This document shows, one piece after another, positions 27,116 through 35,213 of a stretch of 64,000 nucleotides of DNA. This DNA is from Dokdonia donghaensis DSW-1 (GTDB lineage: Bacteria; Bacteroidota; Bacteroidia; Flavobacteriales; Flavobacteriaceae): positions 1,176,001 to 1,240,000 of the forward strand of contig NZ_CP015125.1 in assembly GCF_001653755.1 (NCBI RefSeq), in the 5' to 3' direction. Every line of letters begins with the position of its first letter. Within the stretch, counting starts at the first letter, position 1. Below the pieces are notes generated by a model. That model ran no database searches. It saw only the letters and a program-made list of their open reading frames with translations, and had not been told where the DNA came from. The position numbers were made by a program, and so were the translations under genes.

Positions 27116-28441
27116 ATGTCTAATGATATTCCAGCAGTTTCGGTTTTAAAGTTTCTGGCAAACGCTGGGAGTATTTTAAAGAATCCGCTTCCTTTTCATC
27201 ACGATAATTTTGAGAGTAAAGGTGATACCTTCAAGCTGCAGTTGGGATTTGGTAATGAAGTTGTCTTCTCTAGAGATCCGGGCTTTGCAAAGTATGCTTT
27301 GCAAAAAAACCAGCGCAACTATACAAAGTCACCCATTCAGACTAAAGATCTTGCAAAGTATGTAGGCGAGGGACTTTTAACCTCAGAAGGTTCTCTATGG
27401 AAAAAACAACGAAAACTCATACAGCCAGCCTTTCATAAAAAGCAGCTTGCACAGCTTATAGAAGCTATGCATACAGTAATAAAGGAGGAGTTACAAAACA
27501 TAAAAACAGGAGAGGCGTTTGATGTATTTGAGATATTTAATGACCTTGCTTTTAATACGGTTGCAAAGTCACTCTTTCAGACCGAGGTAGATCGTAAAAA
27601 GATAAACCGCCTGCAATACATTACAGAGCAAGCTCAAAAGATGCTCGTAAAAGAGTTGAGACAACCTTATAAGTCTTGGTATTTTAAGTATGCTGGACCT
27701 ATAGATAAGCACCTGGCTCTTACTCAAGAGGCGCGTGATATACTTATGGAACTCGTAGAAGAACGTCGAGCATCACATCAAAAGGTAGGAGACTTACTAG
27801 ATATGCTTCTGGAGTCTACTTATGAGGATGGCACAGGTATGAATGATGAACAGCTCATAGATGAGATTCTCATACTCTTTACAGCGGGTCACGAGACAAC
27901 CTCAAATGCGCTTACATTTGCCGCCTCATTACTTGCAAGACATCCAGAATGGCAAGATAAAATTTATGAGGAATACGCTTTCGCGAAAGCGAACTCAACA
28001 TCATTAAACGAGTTTTTAAGACATTGTACAGTCACTAAGCAAGTGCTAGAGGAAACAATGCGACTTTACCCACCAGCTTACTTCATAGACAGGGTAAATC
28101 TCGAAGAAGATGAATATAATGGGATGAAGATACCTGCAGGTTCTAATTTATTGTTTTCGTGTATTGAGATTCACAAGCACGACGACTTTTGGAAAGACCC
28201 GTTACAATTTAACCCTACTCGATTTGATGAAAATGCCGGGATGTATCACGATGCCTACTTCCCATTTGGCGCAGGACCTAGAATGTGTATAGGTAATAAC
28301 TTTGCTATGTATGAAATGATTCTCGCGGTTACCGAAATGGTATCCCGTTTTAAAATCACTCCTATAAACACACCTATAGAAATATTACCGCTCATTACCC
28401 TCAAGCCAAAAAATGCAATATTAGAGTTTACTGCAAGATAG
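27116..28441 (+). CDS. Cytochrome P450
   Basis: 441 residues. I-helix oxygen-binding motif AGHETTSN (~257), K-helix ETMRLYPP with the ExxR pair (~312), and the heme loop FGAGPRMCIG with the ligand Cys391. It is soluble, with no N-terminal anchor, like bacterial class I P450s, but the fold pattern (QPAFHKKQL, LYPPAYFIDR) is close to fatty-acid-type bacterial P450s. No ferredoxin or reductase gene is adjacent, so its electron donor is elsewhere. The palindrome at 27976 encodes AFAKA at residues 288-292 in a loop. Ends one base before queG. Confidence 0.94.
   Translation: MSNDIPAVSVLKFLANAGSILKNPLPFHHDNFESKGDTFKLQLGFGNEVVFSRDPGFAKYALQKNQRNYTKSPIQTKDLAKYVGEGLLTSEGSLWKKQRKLIQPAFHKKQLAQLIEAMHTVIKEELQNIKTGEAFDVFEIFNDLAFNTVAKSLFQTEVDRKKINRLQYITEQAQKMLVKELRQPYKSWYFKYAGPIDKHLALTQEARDILMELVEERRASHQKVGDLLDMLLESTYEDGTGMNDEQLIDEILILFTAGHETTSNALTFAASLLARHPEWQDKIYEEYAFAKANSTSLNEFLRHCTVTKQVLEETMRLYPPAYFIDRVNLEEDEYNGMKIPAGSNLLFSCIEIHKHDDFWKDPLQFNPTRFDENAGMYHDAYFPFGAGPRMCIGNNFAMYEMILAVTEMVSRFKITPINTPIEILPLITLKPKNAILEFTAR
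27976..27991. repeat. 16-bp palindrome, copy 8 (in P450 gene)
   Basis: Exact CGCTTTCGCGAAAGCG, in frame as AFAKA within EEYAFAKANSTS. Confidence 0.95.
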
Positions 28442-28442
28442 G

Positions 28443-29375
28443 GTGATAGAGAATAGATCAAAACATACAGCATTTATTAAGGCAGAAGCACAACGCTTAG
28501 GTTTTATGTCTTGCGGTATAAGTAAAGCAGGTTTTCTTGAAGAAGAAGCGCCTCGTCTTGAGTCTTGGCTCAATAAAAATATGCACGGCGAGATGCAGTA
28601 TATGGAAAACTACTTTGACAAGCGCCTTGACCCTACAAAACTCGTAGAAGGGTCTAAGAGTGTAATATCACTCCTACTTAATTATTATCCTCACGAGCTT
28701 CAGAATGAGGAGTCTTATAAAATCTCTAAGTATGCCTATGGTCGTGATTATCATTTTGTAATAAAAGATAAACTCAAAGAGTTTATGCACGTTATACAAG
28801 AGCAGATAGGAGAGGTGAACGGGCGTGCTTTTGTGGATAGCGCTCCTATACTTGATAAAGCTTGGGCAGCAAAGAGCGGTCTGGGATGGATAGGTAAGCA
28901 CAGTAATTTACTTTCAAAAAAGGCAGGGTCATTTTATTTTATTGCAGAGCTTGTAGTAGATCTAGACCTTGAGTATGACACACCTGTTACAGATCACTGT
29001 GGGAGCTGCACTGCTTGTATAGATGCTTGTCCCACACAGGCTATTGTGGAGCCGTATAAGGTAGACGGGAGTAAATGTATAAGCTACTTTACGATAGAGC
29101 TTAAAAATGAAATACCTGAGTATGCAAAGAGTCAACTAGATGACTGGATGTTTGGTTGTGATGTATGTCAAGATGTATGCCCTTGGAATCGATTTTCAAA
29201 AGCACATAGTGAGTCGTTATTTAACCCAAACCCTAAGCTGCTCACTTATGATAAAAAACAATGGGAAGAAATAACCCAAGAGGTGTTCTCAGAAATATTT
29301 AGAAAATCTGCTGTAAAGCGGACCAAATTTTCTGGCTTGAAGCGAAATATCGATGCGTTAAAAAAACAACCGTAA
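28443..29375 (+). CDS. queG: Epoxyqueuosine reductase QueG
   Basis: 310 residues; last step of queuosine synthesis on tRNA, a cobalamin and iron-sulfur enzyme of the cytoplasm. The DUF1730 N-terminal domain (MQYMENYFDKRLDPTKLVEG) is followed by two [4Fe-4S] sites: CGSCTACIDACPTQAI (~186) and CDVCQDVCPWN (~240). Start is GTG at 28443, one base after the P450 stop, so the genes are translationally close. No HEAT-repeat C-terminal extension is present, so this is the short form. Confidence 0.94.
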   Translation: MIENRSKHTAFIKAEAQRLGFMSCGISKAGFLEEEAPRLESWLNKNMHGEMQYMENYFDKRLDPTKLVEGSKSVISLLLNYYPHELQNEESYKISKYAYGRDYHFVIKDKLKEFMHVIQEQIGEVNGRAFVDSAPILDKAWAAKSGLGWIGKHSNLLSKKAGSFYFIAELVVDLDLEYDTPVTDHCGSCTACIDACPTQAIVEPYKVDGSKCISYFTIELKNEIPEYAKSQLDDWMFGCDVCQDVCPWNRFSKAHSESLFNPNPKLLTYDKKQWEEITQEVFSEIFRKSAVKRTKFSGLKRNIDALKKQP

Positions 29376-29481
29376 TTGACGCCTCAATTGCGAAATCCTT
29401 AAAATTACAGACACTTAACGTTATCTTAATATTTTTACGGATATTACTGTCTTGAATCATAATTAAAATCCAGCATATTTT

Positions 29482-30834
29482 ATGAACAAAATACTCAGTA
29501 GTATCAAAAAGCCCAACCTGTCCTTCTGGCAAATATTTAATATGAATGTTGGCTTTTTAGGAATTCAATTTTCTTTTGGGCTACAACAAACAGCCATCAA
29601 CCCTATTTTTTTATACCTAGGCGCTGCCGAAGATTTACTGCCTATTTTAAATATAGCAGGACCTATTACAGGTCTTATTGTACAACCTATAATTGGGGCT
29701 ATAAGTGATAAAACGTGGTCTCCTAAATTTGGTAGAAGAAAACCATTCTTTCTTATAGGAGCTGTACTGGGTAGTCTTTGCTTGTTTGCATTTCCTTTTA
29801 GTCCAGCCCTGTGGGTTGCGGTTTCTTTATTGTGGATACTCGATATAGGAAATAATATGGCAATGGAGCCATATAGAGCACTAGTAGGAGATAAGCTTCC
29901 AAAGACTCAATTAAGTCTTGGGTACCAGATGCAAAGTCTTTTTGTGGGTGCAGGGACAGTAATAGCAATGATCTCAATTATTTATTTTCAAGACATATTA
30001 GGTCTCGCAGAAGAAGTTGCGGGAAGTATACCACTATGGTTGTATTATTCATTCTTTATAGGAGCCGTACTTTCTATCACTACTATATTATGGTCTGTGT
30101 ATAAAACTAAAGAGATACCGCCTTCGCCAGAAGAAATGGAAGAAATAGAGGGCTTTAGAAAGCTCACTTTTGCAGAAAAATTTAAAGAGCCATTTATAGA
30201 GATTGCTAGTACTGTAAAAACTATGCCTAAGTTTATGTGGAAGGTTGCTGGAGTATACCTTTTTCAATGGTATGCATTATTTGTATACTGGCAGTTTAAT
30301 GTGCCTATGTTTAGAGATACTCTTAACTTTAGTATAGGTGAGGCTGCTTCACAATCGGCTAAGATGAGTTTGACTTATAACTCTGCAACCATACTAGTTG
30401 CACTTGTCTTAGTACCTCTAACATTGAAATATGGAGGAAGAAAGATATATGCAGCTAGTCTCTTTGGGACTGCGCTCGCTATGTTTTTAATACCGTATAT
30501 AGCAGATGCAAATCTCGTACTGGCACCTATGATTTTATTTGGAATAGGGTGGGCAGCTATGATGGGAATCCCATATACAATGGTTTCAAAAATAGTACCG
30601 CAGCGTAAACGTGGTATCTATATGGGTATTCTTAATATGATGATTGTAATACCTATGGCAATAGAGACGGTAACTTTTGGTCCTATTTATAAATATTTGT
30701 TAGGTGATAACGCCATTAATGCCATTCTTTTTGCAGGTGTATTCTTTTTAATCTCAGCATTTTTGGCTTTACGATTAACACCAAAACAAGCGCAAGAAGT
30801 GTATGATATAGAAAATGAGGGTGTTGTTGAATAA
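29482..30834 (+). CDS. MFS sugar transporter (SLC45/GPH-like)
   Basis: 450 residues with twelve predicted transmembrane helices. The loop between helices 2 and 3, GAISDKTWSPKFGRRKPFF, is the pattern of sucrose/maltose-type proton symporters, and a matching loop occurs in the second half. First gene of a sugar block that includes another MFS transporter, a trehalase and a PfkB kinase; a role in uptake of an alpha-glucoside such as trehalose or maltose is inferred from these neighbours. Confidence 0.85.
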   Translation: MNKILSSIKKPNLSFWQIFNMNVGFLGIQFSFGLQQTAINPIFLYLGAAEDLLPILNIAGPITGLIVQPIIGAISDKTWSPKFGRRKPFFLIGAVLGSLCLFAFPFSPALWVAVSLLWILDIGNNMAMEPYRALVGDKLPKTQLSLGYQMQSLFVGAGTVIAMISIIYFQDILGLAEEVAGSIPLWLYYSFFIGAVLSITTILWSVYKTKEIPPSPEEMEEIEGFRKLTFAEKFKEPFIEIASTVKTMPKFMWKVAGVYLFQWYALFVYWQFNVPMFRDTLNFSIGEAASQSAKMSLTYNSATILVALVLVPLTLKYGGRKIYAASLFGTALAMFLIPYIADANLVLAPMILFGIGWAAMMGIPYTMVSKIVPQRKRGIYMGILNMMIVIPMAIETVTFGPIYKYLLGDNAINAILFAGVFFLISAFLALRLTPKQAQEVYDIENEGVVE

Positions 30835-31091
30835 GCACTTTGTTTTCATTAAACCGTCTAGTACTAATAACTTATTAGTATATTAGTAGAACAATAGAAG
30901 TTCTTTTTTCTTAAGCCACTATAAAAGAACTACCTGACAGCTATAAACTGTCTCAATTATTGCTAAGATTTACAGCATCTTGTTCATAAGATTAAATCCA
31001 ATAATCATATGGCGTTTGAGGCTGATAAGTGGTTAATACCCAACTGAAAGCACTGGCTCGCGCTGGTGCTTTCATACTTTAATCCCTTTTT
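30835..31091 (+). other. Hairpin-rich interval between two transporter genes
   Basis: No ORF. Inverted repeats: TACTAATA/TATTAGTA at 30862-30880, AGTTCTTTT/AAAAGAACT at 30899-30931, GACAG/CTGTC at 30936-30952, and TGAAAGCAC/GTGCTTTCA at 31045-31074, the last one 17 bases before the next start codon. Could be a terminator region plus a structured leader; no riboswitch class is recognised. Confidence 0.5.
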
Positions 31092-32318
31092 ATGAAACAT
31101 ATAGGTGTAAAACTCTCATTGTATCTCAACTATTTTGTCTTTGCTATTCTTCTTAATAGTGTGGGTATTGTTATACTCAAGTCGCTCAACAATTATGGTG
31201 TAGATGAAACTACGGCAAGTGTGCTAGAAGCATTTAAGGATTTGCCTATAGCTATTGTCTCATTTGCTATTGCTTCCTTTTTACCTAGAATAGGATATAA
31301 AAAGGCAATGCTCATAGGTCTAGCTATGGTAACCGTAGCGTGTATCGCTATGTATTATGGGAACACATTTGATACGGCAAAGATTCTTTTTGCAACCGTA
31401 GGGGCTGCATTTGCCCTCATAAAAGTTTCTGTTTACTCTACCATAGGTCTTGTGACTAACTCTACAAAAGAGCATAATAGTTTAATGAGTTCTATAGAAG
31501 GGTTTTTTATGGTAGGTATTGCGCTTGCTTATTTTCTTTTTCCTGCATTTAATACAGAAGGTGAACCAGACGCGTGGCTTAACGTTTACTGGCTACTAGC
31601 AGCACTCTCTGCGGTGTCTTTTGTTATCTTATTATTTACCAAATTTGAAAAAGAAGCAGAGATACCTGGTGCAGATCTTAAAGAAGATTTTCTTGAGATG
31701 TTTAAGTTACTAGCAAGATTGCTCATTATCGTTTTTGTTATAAGTGCATTTCTATTTGTAATGATAGAACAAGGTATAATGTCGTGGCTACCTACATTTA
31801 ATAATAAAGTGTTAGGCCTAACTGAAAATTTAGGGATTATGATGTCTAGTATTCTTGCGTTATCTCTAGCTGCTGGACGATTACTGGCAGGTGTTCTTAC
31901 TCGTAAAATATCTTGGATTTATGTCCTCTCTGCCTGTACAATAGGAGCAATGCTTCTCGTAGTGTTTGTGTTGCCTAAAACCGTTGGTCTCAATGTGGGT
32001 GAGATAAGTTCATTAAGAGACATACCAGCTATAGGCTTTGCGTTTCCATTAGTAGGATTGTTTATAGCACCCATTTATCCGTTGCTCAACTCTGTTGTCT
32101 TAAGTGCGTTGCCTAAGAGGGTACACAGCCCTATGACAGGACTTATAGTGATATTTTCGGCACTGGGAGGGACGTTTGGTAGTAGGATTATAGGATATTT
32201 ATTTGAAACAAAAGGTCCAGAAAATGCTTTCTACTTTACACTTATTCCTATGACGGTGCTACTTGTATTTTACTTTATTCTTAAAAAACTTACAGAAAAA
32301 GATGCACTTCAAGGGTAA
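31092..32318 (+). CDS. MFS transporter
   Basis: 408 residues, twelve hydrophobic segments, major facilitator superfamily (related in appearance to the FucP/NarK-type general MFS_1 fold). The substrate is not clear from sequence. Its end overlaps the start of the trehalase gene by 17 bases, which indicates translational coupling and suggests transport of trehalose or its breakdown product. Confidence 0.85.
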   Translation: MKHIGVKLSLYLNYFVFAILLNSVGIVILKSLNNYGVDETTASVLEAFKDLPIAIVSFAIASFLPRIGYKKAMLIGLAMVTVACIAMYYGNTFDTAKILFATVGAAFALIKVSVYSTIGLVTNSTKEHNSLMSSIEGFFMVGIALAYFLFPAFNTEGEPDAWLNVYWLLAALSAVSFVILLFTKFEKEAEIPGADLKEDFLEMFKLLARLLIIVFVISAFLFVMIEQGIMSWLPTFNNKVLGLTENLGIMMSSILALSLAAGRLLAGVLTRKISWIYVLSACTIGAMLLVVFVLPKTVGLNVGEISSLRDIPAIGFAFPLVGLFIAPIYPLLNSVVLSALPKRVHSPMTGLIVIFSALGGTFGSRIIGYLFETKGPENAFYFTLIPMTVLLVFYFILKKLTEKDALQG

Positions 32319-34158
32319 TATAAAGGAAACACTTAGTCACTTGCTAGAGCAAGAAGACACAGATGGAGATAAGAAAATCACAGTAGAAGATCAAGGGCCT
32401 AAGCAGTTTGACATAGCTCTGTATGGAGATGATAACGCTTTCGCGAAAGCGTATACTATAAAAGGAACCTACCATCTTTCTAATTTTTTACAGGAGCTCG
32501 CTTTAGAAAGAGCACTTAGTAAAATCGAAGCTGTAATTCCTTTGTGGAAAATAGAGGAGCAACCCACTAGCCGCATTAACCGAATGATACGTGATTACTT
32601 TTGGGACGACCTCACACGTACAATAGATAAGAAGGGGCTTGCAAATATCCTCACAGACACAAAAGCTGGAGATAGCGTGCAACGTATGTATGTGCCTGGA
32701 ACAGATCAAGAGGGAATAGCATATTATAATAACCTAAAGACAGGTTTTCCTAATCTAGAGGTTGTGGTGCTTCCTCTAGAGATTACTCCAGAGTATGTTA
32801 AGTCCATAAATGAGAAGCCAGGCATTCTGGCATTGGGGCTTGAGGGTAAAAACGGAATTCCGTTTGTAGTGCCTGGAGGAAGATTTAATGAGATGTATGG
32901 ATGGGATAGCTATTTTGAAGGTGTAGGGTTATTGCTAGATAACCGTGTAGATCTAGCTAAAGCTATGATTGATAATTTTTGCTATCAAATCACTCATTAT
33001 GGTAAGATATTAAATGCAAATAGGAGTTATTATCTCACTCGTACACAGCCTCCATATTTGAGTTCGTTTATAAGAGAAATTTTTGAAAAAGATCCAACAC
33101 TAGGTAAGGAGTGGCTTGCAAGTGTTCTAGCTATTGCAATACAAGAGTATGAAACTGTATGGATGAGAGCACCTAGATATACAGATAATGGTCTCAATCG
33201 TTATTATGCACAAGGTGTAGGAGTGCCACCAGAGACAGAAGAAGGTCATTTTGATGAGTATCTAGCCGTTGTGGCAAAGAAAGAAGGTTGTAGTATAGAA
33301 GAACTGGTGAGTAACTATCAAAATGGAAGTCTAGACTTACCTGAGTTAGATCGTTACTTTACACACGATAGAAGTTTGCGTGAGAGCGGTCACGATACCT
33401 CGTGGCGACTTGACGATGTGTGTGCAGATCTAAACACGGTAGATCTTAATAGTTTATTATATAAGTATGAGATAGACTTTGAGTACCTCATTGCTACTTA
33501 TTTTGCGGGTAACTTTAAAGGCAAAAAATCTAGATATTATAAAGAAAGTGCGCTAGCTCGCAAGGAGCGTATGGATACCTTTATGTGGGATGAAGATAAG
33601 AGCCAGTACTTTGATTATAATTGTGTCACAAAGCAGAAAACTGAATTTGAAAGTGCTTCAAATTACTTTCCATTATGGGCAGGTCTGCTAGATAATGATA
33701 AGGCAATGAAGACCGTAAGACGTCTTATGATAGATCTTAAAGAAAAAGGAGGTTTAGCAGGTACAAGTCGCGCTATGAATACAATCATCCCAGAAGGAGC
33801 AGTACAGCGCCAGTGGGATTATCCTAACGGCTGGGCTCCGCACCAGATGATGATATGGCGAGGACTTAAAGCATATGGTTTTGATAAAGAATTACAAGAG
33901 CTTGTGTACAGGTGGTTGTGGATGATTACTAGAAATGCCGTAGATTATAATGGGGTTATACCTGAGAAGTACGATGTCGTATCTGCAACGCATAAAGTTT
34001 TTGCAGAGTATGGTAACGTGGGGACCGAGTTTGATTATATAACAACTAGTGGTTTTGGGTGGATGAATGCTAGTTGTCAATTAGGGCTTTCATTGCTGAA
34101 TCCTAAATTGAGAGCAGCCCTAGATAACCTTGAAGATCCAGAAAAAGTATTTAATTAA
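32302..34158 (+). CDS. Alpha,alpha-trehalase (GH37) with an N-terminal EF-hand-like loop
   Basis: 618 residues from the ATG at 32302 inside the end of the transporter gene; an in-frame start at 32263 would add a stretch that is only a shadow of the transporter. Splits trehalose into two glucose. Both GH37 signatures are present: PGGRFNEMYGWDSY (~190) and QWDYPNGWAPHQ (~505). Residues 19-30, DTDGDKKITVED followed by QGPK, match the calcium-binding loop of fungal neutral trehalases. No signal peptide, so it is probably cytoplasmic. The palindrome at 32436 encodes AFAKA at residues 46-50. The PfkB kinase follows after 13 bases. Confidence 0.93.
   Translation: MHFKGNIKETLSHLLEQEDTDGDKKITVEDQGPKQFDIALYGDDNAFAKAYTIKGTYHLSNFLQELALERALSKIEAVIPLWKIEEQPTSRINRMIRDYFWDDLTRTIDKKGLANILTDTKAGDSVQRMYVPGTDQEGIAYYNNLKTGFPNLEVVVLPLEITPEYVKSINEKPGILALGLEGKNGIPFVVPGGRFNEMYGWDSYFEGVGLLLDNRVDLAKAMIDNFCYQITHYGKILNANRSYYLTRTQPPYLSSFIREIFEKDPTLGKEWLASVLAIAIQEYETVWMRAPRYTDNGLNRYYAQGVGVPPETEEGHFDEYLAVVAKKEGCSIEELVSNYQNGSLDLPELDRYFTHDRSLRESGHDTSWRLDDVCADLNTVDLNSLLYKYEIDFEYLIATYFAGNFKGKKSRYYKESALARKERMDTFMWDEDKSQYFDYNCVTKQKTEFESASNYFPLWAGLLDNDKAMKTVRRLMIDLKEKGGLAGTSRAMNTIIPEGAVQRQWDYPNGWAPHQMMIWRGLKAYGFDKELQELVYRWLWMITRNAVDYNGVIPEKYDVVSATHKVFAEYGNVGTEFDYITTSGFGWMNASCQLGLSLLNPKLRAALDNLEDPEKVFN
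32436..32451. repeat. 16-bp palindrome, copy 9 (in trehalase gene)
   Basis: Exact CGCTTTCGCGAAAGCG, in frame as AFAKA within DDNAFAKAYTI, just after the EF-hand-like part. Confidence 0.95.
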
Positions 34159-34171
34159 AAATTAGATTTAA

Positions 34172-35125
34172 GTGAAAAGAGACTTAGATATTTTATGTGT
34201 AGGTGAGGTGCTTATAGATTTTATAGGCCATCAAAAAGAAGTACGTATAGATAAAACACGTGATTACCACAGGTACTTAGGAGGTAGTCCTACTAATGTA
34301 GCGATGAATCTCGCACGACTGGGTATGAATGTAAAACTTGCCGCTACTATAGGAGATGATGGGCTAGGCGTTTACATTAAGGATAAACTTACCGAAAATG
34401 GCGTACAGACAGATCTCATTGCGACAGATCCTGAAAATCCTACGAGTGTGATTTTTGTGTCAAAAACTACGGGCACACCAGATTTTATACCTTATCGGTA
34501 TGCAGACACTAAGATCTCAGAAGCTCAAGTGTCTGATGCTTTGCTAGCGCAAACTACTATTTTTCATACCACAGCATTTGCTCTAAGTAAGAAGCCTGCA
34601 AGAACTACAATTTTAGTCAAAGCAAGAAAAGCTTATGAAGCTGGTTGTACACTTAGTATAGATCTTAATTATTCGCCTCGTATTTATCCTAATAGGGAGA
34701 AGGCGATAAAAACCTTTAGAGAGTATTGCTCATATAACCCGCTCGTGAAGATAAGTGAGGATGATATGGAGCGCCTTTTTGGTGAGAAAAGAAGTCACGA
34801 GGCTATTTTTGATTTCTTCCATAATGATTTCGGGGTAGAGCTTGTTTGTCTCACCTTAGGATCAGAAGGGGTTAAGCTTTCGCGAAAGCGTAAAAATCAC
34901 CCTGCAGAAATGATTGTTGAGCCAGCGGCAAGAGTAGAGCAAATACTTGATGCTACGGGAGCAGGAGATGCTTTTTGGAGTGGATTCTTATTTGCTTACA
35001 TAAGAGAGTATGATATCAAAAAATGTCTCAAAGTGGCGCTGTCACTGGCGGCTATAAAATTACAGCACGTGGGTAGATTGCCACAAAATGTGGATATACT
35101 CACCCAGTTGCTAGATTTTAAATAA
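34172..35125 (+). CDS. PfkB-family sugar kinase (fructokinase-like)
   Basis: 317 residues, ribokinase fold. N-terminal signature GGSPTNVAMNLARLG (~39) and C-terminal DATGAGDAFWSGFL (~261) with the catalytic Asp. Phosphorylates a sugar with ATP; fructose is the usual substrate for this subgroup, but the specificity is not certain here. GTG start 13 bases after the trehalase stop, so it closes the sugar operon. The palindrome at 34875 encodes LSRKR near residue 236 in a surface strand-loop region. Confidence 0.9.
   Translation: MKRDLDILCVGEVLIDFIGHQKEVRIDKTRDYHRYLGGSPTNVAMNLARLGMNVKLAATIGDDGLGVYIKDKLTENGVQTDLIATDPENPTSVIFVSKTTGTPDFIPYRYADTKISEAQVSDALLAQTTIFHTTAFALSKKPARTTILVKARKAYEAGCTLSIDLNYSPRIYPNREKAIKTFREYCSYNPLVKISEDDMERLFGEKRSHEAIFDFFHNDFGVELVCLTLGSEGVKLSRKRKNHPAEMIVEPAARVEQILDATGAGDAFWSGFLFAYIREYDIKKCLKVALSLAAIKLQHVGRLPQNVDILTQLLDFK
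34875..34890. repeat. Palindrome, copy 10 (in PfkB kinase gene)
   Basis: Intact 14-bp core; outer left base is A (AGCTTTCGCGAAAGCG). Read as LSRKR. Confidence 0.93.
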
Positions 35126-35182
35126 TAACCTCCATTAGGTAGATGTTAACAAGACTAGGTGTATAACCGATACGGAATTCAG

Positions 35183-35190
35183 TACTTTTG
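35183..35190 (+). promoter_or_regulatory. Candidate -7 promoter box of the malic enzyme gene
   Basis: TACTTTTG matches TAnnTTTG and lies 23 bases before the ATG at 35214. Confidence 0.5.
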
Positions 35191-35213
35191 CAAGTCAATA
35201 GATAACCAACTTT

